From positions 1 to 6,635 of the forward strand of contig JAZSPB010000169.1 in assembly GCA_045537235.1 (NCBI GenBank): a stretch of DNA of 6,635 nucleotides. The letters are read 5' to 3'. The notes beneath the pieces are model-generated. The model saw only the letters and a program-made list of their open reading frames with translations. It was not told where the DNA came from and searched no databases. The position numbers and the translations under genes were made by a program. This document shows, one piece after another, positions 1 to 4,137 of this stretch; position 1 is the stretch's first letter, and each line of letters opens with the position of its first letter. The DNA comes from RGIG8775 sp045537235. GTDB taxonomy: Bacteria; Bacillota; Clostridia; Oscillospirales; CAG-272.

Positions 1-135
1 ATTTTATAGTTTGAGCGAACATAGTGGTACCCCATGGGGTGCAGTATGTTCGCTCAAATTTTATAAGGGCGCAATAGAAAAGTTTTTTGCGGAGCTTTTT
101 TTCAAAAAAGCGACCTCCCCCCGCCCGCAGGCGGC
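1..135. repeat. Palindromic repeat copy 1 with one short arm
   Basis: A 14-nt stem arm at 10-23 (TTTGAGCGAACATA) is exactly complementary to 45-58. The 21-nt centre holds a second palindrome, CCCCATGGGG (30-39). An arm at 65-133 follows and matches the arms of the large palindrome near 1573-1855 with one base substitution over about 69 bases; its homopolymer lengths equal those of the left arm there. The match stops at GCAGGCG, 2 bp before the stop codon of the minus-strand lipoprotein gene. The 9 bases left of the hairpin do not resemble an inverted arm, but the window ends there, so a left arm cannot be fully excluded. Read on the minus strand this is the 3' region of the lipoprotein gene, and the hairpin could act as its terminator, although the T-run after it is weak. 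Confidence 0.85.
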
Positions 136-780
136 TTAATAGGTGGGTTCGTCCAAAAACCATTCGCCGTCTACCAGGACGAAACGAAGGGTTTCAGTGT
201 AGGCTTTGTCTTCTTGACCTTCCAAATAGGTCTCGATCTCCAGATTGACGGCTTCGCCGGTGGACAATTTTCCGATCTGCATGGTATCGTACCGATAAAT
301 TCGTTTGCCGTTCAAGATGTCAAAGCTGTCAGTCTTGCCGAAGGCGTATTTGAGGAAATGCTCACCGGTGTGCAGGTAACGTGCCGTGGTCACTGCGGTT
401 GAGTTTTCGTCGGAGTATCCGTCAAAGGCCATGGTATAGATGTCCTCCAGATAGTCGGGGCTGTATACCTTCTCGGCTGCCGCCTTGATCTGCTCTATGC
501 TTTGGTAAGGACTGTTGTTGGCCACGATCTCGTAGGCATCGTAGCCAAAGAATCCGTAATAAAGGCTGTCATAATCCGAATCGTCGCGGTCGTAGGTGGG
601 TAAGCCGTCACCAAAGAAAATGTCGTTGATCTCGTGGGAGGCCTCGATCAGCTCTTCGAAGCGGTCACGTACCGTGTCAAGCTCGGGTGGATCGGTTTTG
701 CAGCCGGTAAGCGCAAGCGGCAAGAGCAGGGCGCAGAGAATCGCGCCGATAAGGGATTTAATTTTGAGGGCTGACTTCAT
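136..780 (-). CDS. Uncharacterised secreted lipoprotein, 214 aa
   Basis: The protein starts with a lipoprotein signal peptide: a basic N-terminus (MKSALKIK), a hydrophobic stretch at about residues 9-23, and the lipobox L-T-G-C with the lipidated cysteine at position 27. The mature part, about 188 residues, should be anchored outside the cytoplasmic membrane. It is acidic and aromatic-rich (several Tyr/Asp clusters at about residues 60-85) and ends in a beta-like segment with a DGEWFLDEPTY end. That end resembles the last strand of small NTF2-like or lipoprotein domains, but no domain can be named with confidence. The reading frame stays open for 60 codons upstream, but those codons are a Lys/Arg-rich shadow of the preceding gene. 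ATG at 780 is preferred because it begins the signal peptide and has AAGGAAG about 10 bases upstream. The start overlaps the end of the DUF1836-like gene by 23 bp, so translational coupling is likely. Function unknown. Confidence 0.85.
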   Translation of the reverse strand: MKSALKIKSLIGAILCALLLPLALTGCKTDPPELDTVRDRFEELIEASHEINDIFFGDGLPTYDRDDSDYDSLYYGFFGYDAYEIVANNSPYQSIEQIKAAAEKVYSPDYLEDIYTMAFDGYSDENSTAVTTARYLHTGEHFLKYAFGKTDSFDILNGKRIYRYDTMQIGKLSTGEAVNLEIETYLEGQEDKAYTETLRFVLVDGEWFLDEPTY

Positions 781-1495
781 TTTCTTGATCTTCCTTTTTC
801 TTTTTTTCGGTATCTTTTTTTGTCTTCTTTTCCTCGGCTCGCTGTGTTTCAGCCTGTTTTTTTGCCTTTTTCGCCTCCGCTTTTTCCTCGCGGATGCGTT
901 CCCGTTCCTTTTCCAGCTCCTCGCGACGTACCGCTTCCATGTCAGGATAGCGCGCCTCAAGAAGGGCGATGGCGGTGTTTTTCAGATCGGCGGACAACGA
1001 AACGATGCCCAGCAAAAGCACGAAGAAGTCCAAGTCATCGTCGGGTGACAGCGACTTGTCAGCCATCAGCTTTTCCACAATGGCTTCTGTCTCGGCGCGG
1101 TTGCGTTCCTTGACATCCAGATAGCGGTCATATCCTTCTGCCAGCTTATCACCGTCAAAATTCACAGGATCGCTGTACACACCCGTCAGGATCCGACGGA
1201 TCGCGCCAATGGACAACGTGTTTTTTAAAGAATAGACCAATAACATCTGAATGATGTGCTCGCGTGAATATTTCTTGCCGCGAATGGGCTTGATCAGACC
1301 GTCCTTGGAGTAATTATTGACCATCGTGGGCGTCAATACACGGTCCCGATACATATCGGTAGACTCCGCATTCTTTTCCGCCACAAGATTGATGATCTGA
1401 TCCAAATACAAATCGATTGAGGGAATGTCGCGACTCTCCAAGTCCGTATCTCCCACCGCATATTCGATCAATGCTTTTATTTGCTTGCGATCCAT
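758..1495 (-). CDS. DUF1836-like MerR-type DNA-binding protein, 245 aa
   Basis: A soluble protein resembling the DUF1836 family of Firmicutes, which carries a MerR-like winged helix-turn-helix. The key stretch at residues 54-105 contains LTPTMVNNYSKDGLI, then a basic KKYSREHI segment and a leucine-rich helix pair (LLVYSLKNTLSIGAIRRIL), the usual pattern of these proteins. The middle (about 110-185) is helical. Residues about 186-240 form a highly charged Lys/Glu/Arg coiled-coil-like tail that is not a usual part of the domain and is encoded by A-rich DNA. ATG at 1495 is chosen because GGAAAGGAAGG lies just upstream and a good promoter precedes it. The open frame continues 121 codons upstream, but only through the intergenic repeat. 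It overlaps the lipoprotein gene downstream (23 bp) and is probably co-transcribed with it. Likely a transcription regulator; its ligand and target are unknown. Confidence 0.85.
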   Translation of the reverse strand: MDRKQIKALIEYAVGDTDLESRDIPSIDLYLDQIINLVAEKNAESTDMYRDRVLTPTMVNNYSKDGLIKPIRGKKYSREHIIQMLLVYSLKNTLSIGAIRRILTGVYSDPVNFDGDKLAEGYDRYLDVKERNRAETEAIVEKLMADKSLSPDDDLDFFVLLLGIVSLSADLKNTAIALLEARYPDMEAVRREELEKERERIREEKAEAKKAKKQAETQRAEEKKTKKDTEKKKKEDQENEVSPQN

Positions 1496-1537
1496 TTGCC
1501 TTCCTTTCCCGCACCAAGCGATGAAGTATCCAAAACC

Positions 1538-1566
1538 ATTATACACGATACCCTCCACAAAATCAA
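1538..1566 (-). promoter_or_regulatory. Sigma-A promoter of the regulator/lipoprotein operon
   Basis: On the minus strand there is TTGATT (1561-1566), a 17-base spacer and a perfect TATAAT (1538-1543). The predicted transcript starts near 1531 and gives a 5' leader of about 35 bases that contains the Shine-Dalgarno sequence. The -35 box lies 7-12 bp outside the left end of the large palindrome at 1573-1855. Confidence 0.8.
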
Positions 1567-1572
1567 GAGCTT

Positions 1573-1855
1573 TCAAGGAAAAACAGGGATTTTTGATTTT
1601 ACGGGGGGGAGGAGGGCGCCTGCGGGCGCGGGAGGTCGCTTTTTTGAAAAAAAGCTCCGCAAAAAACTTTTCTATTGCGCCCTTGATAAAGCTTGAGCGA
1701 ACACACTGCATCCCATGGGGCACCGCTATGTTCGCACAAATCACAAAAAGGGCGCAATAGAAAAGTTTTTGCGGAGCTTTTTTCAAAAAGCGACCTCCCG
1801 CGCCCGCAGGCGCCCTCCTCCCCCGTAAAATCAAAAATCTCCTGTTTTTCCTTGA
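1573..1855. mobile_element. 283-bp near-perfect palindrome, MITE-like element
   Basis: The left arm (1573-1684, 112 bp) and right arm (1748-1855, 108 bp) are inverted copies of each other around a 49-bp hairpin at 1692-1740. The arms show no base substitution in my alignment. They differ only in four homopolymer lengths (T6/T5, T7/T6, A6/A5, C7/C5 read outward) and one single-base indel (ATCCCT versus ATCTCCT). The outer ends read TCAAGG and CCTTGA. No long ORF here has coding character, and there is no transposase. I see no clear target-site duplication next to the ends. A partial copy is at 1-135 and a decayed one at 2521-2657. The structure fits a non-autonomous, MITE-like or extragenic palindromic element, but mobility is inferred and not shown. 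It lies between two divergent promoters, so neither gene's transcript should cross it. Confidence 0.65.
1692..1740. repeat. Palindromic hairpin copy 2 (centre of the large palindrome)
   Basis: The arms at 1692-1705 and 1727-1740 flank a 21-base centre and pair at 11 of 14 positions. This is less perfect than the other two copies. The core matches copy 1 better as its reverse complement (GGTGCCCCATGGGATGCAG read on the minus strand), so the core is inverted relative to copies 1 and 3. Confidence 0.85.
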
Positions 1856-1880
1856 CAAACGGTGGGGGATGTGTTATAAT
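1852..1880 (+). promoter_or_regulatory. Consensus sigma-A promoter of the membrane-protein gene
   Basis: A textbook match: TTGACA (1852-1857), a 17-base spacer and TATAAT (1875-1880), both hexamers perfect. Transcription should begin near 1887, leaving a leader of roughly 23 bases with GGAGG at 1897-1901. The first four bases of the -35 box (TTGA, 1852-1855) belong to the end of the large palindrome, and the last two (CA) are flanking DNA. Confidence 0.9.
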
Positions 1881-1909
1881 TTGGATGAATTTTTTTGGAG
1901 GGAAGAAGG

Positions 1910-2455
1910 ATGGATGAGTTTCAGGTATATGAGTATGTAGTGGCTCCGAAGAAGCAGGGGAAATATCTTTTGAAGCGGACGCTGATGATCGTTGCTTATA
2001 TTTTTTTGATCATGGCGCTTTTGGTATTGATGCTTTCGTTTAAGGCACTTACTCCGGTTTTTGCTTTGAGTTTGGTTTTTGTACTTATTGTTATTTATTT
2101 TACTTGGCGCTATGTCAGTGTGGAGCACGAATATTCCATGGTGTCCGGTGAGGTGACTTTCTCGGTGATCTACGGCGGTCGTACCCGTAAGCAGGTGGTA
2201 TGCTTCCGTTTGAAGGATTGCACCATGATCGCGCCCGCGCACGTCAAGGAGTGGCAGGAGCGCGCCGAGCTGTTCGGTGCCAAGAAGGAGTATTCCGCTC
2301 TTTCGTCTGCCGACGCGCCCGATGCCTATTTCGCTACGTTTGAGGACGAGAAGCAGGAAAAGTGCATTGTGTATTTTGAGGCTACCGAAAAGGCACTCAA
2401 GATCTGCCGTTTTTACAACCCCTCGGCAACCGTGATCACCAAGGTTTCCAAATAA
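1910..2455 (+). CDS. Small membrane protein with two N-terminal helices, DUF6106-like, 181 aa
   Basis: The protein begins MDEFQVYEYVVAPKK, followed by two hydrophobic segments at about residues 24-44 and 48-66 and then a mainly polar C-terminal domain of about 115 residues. The segment EHEYSMVSGEVTFSVIYGG followed by RTRKQVVCFRLKDCTMIAP (about 72-109) resembles the layout I recall for DUF6106-type proteins of Clostridia: a helical hairpin followed by a short PH-like beta domain. That family assignment is from memory and moderate. The soluble domain is probably cytoplasmic, since a basic stretch (KKQGKYLLKR) precedes the first helix and the two helices return the chain to the same side. ATG at 1910 is preferred to an in-frame TTG at 1895, because the TTG would overlap the GGAGG ribosome binding site. 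It has its own strong promoter and appears monocistronic; it converges on ahcY. Function unknown. Confidence 0.85.
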   Translation: MDEFQVYEYVVAPKKQGKYLLKRTLMIVAYIFLIMALLVLMLSFKALTPVFALSLVFVLIVIYFTWRYVSVEHEYSMVSGEVTFSVIYGGRTRKQVVCFRLKDCTMIAPAHVKEWQERAELFGAKKEYSALSSADAPDAYFATFEDEKQEKCIVYFEATEKALKICRFYNPSATVITKVSK

Positions 2456-2520
2456 TTGCGCGAGGAAAAGTCGGTTTTTTCGAAGGAATGCAAAGGTTTT
2501 GATGCGCGTCCATAATAAAG

Positions 2521-2569
2521 TTTGAGCGAACATACGGTACCCTATGGGGTATTGCTATGTTCGCTCAAA
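2521..2569. terminator. Palindromic repeat copy 3, likely bidirectional terminator
   Basis: A perfect 14-bp stem (2521-2534 with 2556-2569) around a 21-base centre that can itself pair (ACCCT/GGGGT with one G-T). It stands 65 bp after the stop of the plus-strand membrane-protein gene and 88 bp after the stop of minus-strand ahcY. On the minus strand the stem is followed by CTTTATTATGG, a fair U-rich tail. On the plus strand it is followed by only four T residues. Bidirectional termination between convergent genes is the simplest role. The same hairpin between two divergent promoters (1692-1740) argues that termination is not the only reason this sequence is kept. Confidence 0.65.
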
Positions 2570-2657
2570 TTTTGCAATGGTTGCGGTTCCGAATTTTTGA
2601 GTACATTTAGGAAAGTGTTGCTTTTCTTTCCCAAAGTGACCTCCTGCGATCAGGCGC
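2570..2657. repeat. Degenerate short arm of palindromic repeat copy 3
   Basis: This stretch follows the hairpin where copy 1 has its arm. Only the last part is still recognisable: AAAGTGACCTCCTGCGATCAGGCG at its far end lines up with the arm end of the other copies (GCGACCTCCCGC, then GCAGGCG). It ends at the stop codon of ahcY, as copy 1 ends at the lipoprotein stop codon. The middle part is too diverged to align reliably. Confidence 0.5.
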
Positions 2658-3899
2658 TTATTCTACTCTGGAGAGATATTCCATCTGTGCGGAGGTGAGG
2701 GAATCGATGGCGGTGCCGAGGGATTCCAGCTTGAGGCGAGCGACTTCGGCATCGATCTCGCGCGGAACGGCAAGAAGACGTTTCTCAAGCTTGCCGCGAT
2801 TTTTTGCGAGGAATTCAAGTCCCTTGGCTTGGAGCGCGAAGGACATATCCATAATTTCGGCGGGGTGCCCGTTTCCTGCGGCAAGGTTGACCAGACGACC
2901 TTCGGCAAGAAGGTTGATGATACGTCCGTCGGGCATGGTGTAGCCCATGATGTTGGGCTTGCGGAGAGTATGGGAGACCGAGAGTTCTTCCAGCTCTTTT
3001 TTGTTGATCTCCACATCAAAATGACCGCTGTTGGCCAACAGAACACCGTCCTTCATGACCTCGAAATGGCGGCGGCAGATGACATCGTTGGTGCCTGTCA
3101 GCGTGATGAACAGATCGCCCAAGGGGGCGGCCTGATCCATGGGCATCACGCGGAATCCGTCCATGACGGCTTCGATCGCCTTGACGGGGTCGATCTCGGT
3201 GACGATGACAAGAGCACCCATGCCCTTGAGTCTGGCGGCGACACCGCGACCGCACCAACCGTAGCCTGCGACCACAGCGGTCTTTCCCGCCAGAATGAGG
3301 TTGGTGGTGTTCATAATGCCGTCGAGGGTGGACTGTCCGGTGCCGTAGCGATTGTCAAAGAGATGCTTGCAGTCGGCATCGTGGATGTTGATCATGGTGT
3401 AGTCGAGAAGCCCCTGTGCTTCGCGTGCCATAAGACGGTGAATGCCTGTGGTGGTTTCCTCGCAACCGCCGATGAGGTTCTTTCCCAGATGGCGATAGTC
3501 GCCGTGGAGAAGGGACGTGAAGTCGCCGCCGTCGTCGATAATGAGGTCGGGGCATTGGGAGAGGGTGTGGATCAGATCCTCGCGATACTGCTCCTCGGTG
3601 GCACCGTGGTGTGCGCTGACCTCAAAGCCCTCGGAGGCAAGTGCTGCTGCCACATCGTCTTGCGTGGAGAGCGGGTTGCAGCCGGTGACATGAACCTCGG
3701 CGCCGCCGGCACGAAGGACCTTGGCAAGGTACGCAGTTTTTGCTTCAAGATGAATGGACATGGAGATCTTGAGTCCCTTGAAGGGCAGATCGCGTTCGAA
3801 TTGCTCGCGGATGCGGTTGAGGACGGGCATATAGGAGCGTACCCATTCGATCTTGTCGTGTCCTGAGGGGGCAAGGGAGATATCTTTTATGTTGCTCAT
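2658..3899 (-). CDS. ahcY: Adenosylhomocysteinase (S-adenosyl-L-homocysteine hydrolase)
   Basis: Cytosolic NAD-dependent enzyme (EC 3.13.2.1, formerly 3.3.1.1) that reversibly splits S-adenosylhomocysteine into adenosine and homocysteine, relieving product inhibition of methyltransferases. All main active-site elements are present: His50 (IHLEAKTA), the DDGGD motif at 122-126, Glu148 in CEETTTG, Lys178 and Asp182-Asn183 in KHLFDNRYGTGQS, the Rossmann motif GYGWCG at 212-217 with an acidic Glu235 in the following VTEID, His293 in SGHFDVEI, and His345 in GNGHP. At 413 aa it is the short type found in archaea, Thermotoga and many Clostridia. It lacks the roughly 40-residue insertion of the longer bacterial enzymes and the C-terminal Lys/Tyr tail of the eukaryotic type, ending at MEYLSRVE. 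ATG at 3899 follows AGGAAGG with a 9-base gap. The leader is short (about 38 bases), with no room for an SAH riboswitch. It is apparently monocistronic, with no methionine-cycle partner (luxS, mtn, metE, metK) in the window. Confidence 0.97.
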   Translation of the reverse strand: MSNIKDISLAPSGHDKIEWVRSYMPVLNRIREQFERDLPFKGLKISMSIHLEAKTAYLAKVLRAGGAEVHVTGCNPLSTQDDVAAALASEGFEVSAHHGATEEQYREDLIHTLSQCPDLIIDDGGDFTSLLHGDYRHLGKNLIGGCEETTTGIHRLMAREAQGLLDYTMINIHDADCKHLFDNRYGTGQSTLDGIMNTTNLILAGKTAVVAGYGWCGRGVAARLKGMGALVIVTEIDPVKAIEAVMDGFRVMPMDQAAPLGDLFITLTGTNDVICRRHFEVMKDGVLLANSGHFDVEINKKELEELSVSHTLRKPNIMGYTMPDGRIINLLAEGRLVNLAAGNGHPAEIMDMSFALQAKGLEFLAKNRGKLEKRLLAVPREIDAEVARLKLESLGTAIDSLTSAQMEYLSRVE

Positions 3900-3944
3900 G
3901 AGATTTTTCCTTCCTGAAATGTTTGGTTGAGATCTATCTTTATA

Positions 3945-3973
3945 ATCATAGCAGAAAAACGGATTTTCGTCAA
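3945..3973 (-). promoter_or_regulatory. Sigma-A promoter of ahcY
   Basis: The minus strand reads TTGACG (3968-3973), a 17-base spacer and TATGAT (3945-3950). The predicted start near 3938 gives a leader of about 38 bases with the AGGAAGG ribosome binding site. Confidence 0.75.
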
Positions 3974-3992
3974 GAGGGCAGGAGGATTTCGG

Positions 3993-4017
3993 TACTCGCC
4001 TCCTTCTTTTGCGAGTA
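3993..4017. promoter_or_regulatory. 7-bp inverted repeat between divergent promoters
   Basis: TACTCGC (3993-3999) and GCGAGTA (4011-4017) are exact complements separated by 11 bases. The repeat begins about 20 bp upstream of the ahcY -35 box and lies about 60 bp from the alpha-galactosidase -10, so neither transcript should include it. A regulator site is possible; no family is recognised, and chance cannot be ruled out. Confidence 0.35.
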
Positions 4018-4022
4018 TATGC

Positions 4023-4059
4023 GCAATATAGTTATAAAAATCGGCAATATAATTATATT
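4023..4059 (+). promoter_or_regulatory. Tandem 14-bp operator-like repeats upstream of alpha-galactosidase
   Basis: GCAATATAGTTATA (4023-4036) and GCAATATAATTATA (4044-4057) differ at one base, and their starts are 21 bp apart, two helical turns, so they face the same side of the DNA. The second contains the perfect palindrome AATATAATTATATT (4046-4059). They lie just upstream of the alpha-galactosidase promoter. This arrangement is typical of paired activator sites, for example the AraC-family regulators (RafR/MsmR) that often control raffinose and melibiose genes. No such regulator gene is in the window, so the family is a guess. Confidence 0.5.
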
Positions 4060-4084
4060 TTTTCTTGAAAAAACGTGCTAAAAT
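4056..4084 (+). promoter_or_regulatory. Probable extended -10 promoter of alpha-galactosidase
   Basis: TGCTAAAAT (4076-4084) is an extended -10 element with TAAAAT at 4079-4084. The -35 position at 17-base spacing (TATTTT, 4056-4061) is poor. A better-looking TTGAAA at 4065-4070 has no -10 at a proper distance (8 bases to TAAAAT, 13 to TATAAA). A weak -35 next to tandem operator repeats would suit an activator-dependent sugar-utilisation promoter. The exact start is uncertain. Confidence 0.5.
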
Positions 4085-4137
4085 ATAAAATGAAGTATTA
4101 TGCCCAATGCAAATTTTCAAAACGAAAGGAGCTATTT

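Noticed and set aside
10..58. LexA/DinR (SOS) box
   Set aside because: The two arms contain CGAAC and GTTCG and would join into CGAACATATGTTCG, a Firmicutes SOS-box sequence, but the half-sites are about 27 bases apart instead of 4. No copy has the right spacing, so it is not called an operator.
1496..1858. N-terminal extension of the DUF1836-like gene and small ORFs across the palindrome
   Set aside because: The frames are open only through the repeat, and the translations are repeat-derived. The real start at 1495 has a ribosome binding site and a promoter downstream of these codons.
1874..2533. 219-codon minus-strand frame opposite the small membrane protein
   Set aside because: The plus-strand gene has a perfect promoter, GGAGG and two clear membrane helices; the antisense translation is His/Leu/Lys-rich with no domain.
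10..2569. CRISPR array
   Set aside because: The repeats are about 0.8-1.7 kb apart, palindromic and of mixed orientation, without spacers or cas genes.
2829..3866. 345-codon plus-strand open frame opposite ahcY
   Set aside because: Antisense shadow of a clear enzyme gene; low-complexity Gly/Val/Asp-rich translation and no ribosome binding site.
3900..3938. SAH or SAM riboswitch upstream of ahcY
   Set aside because: The predicted leader is only about 38 bases and shows no stem or pseudoknot pattern of these riboswitches.
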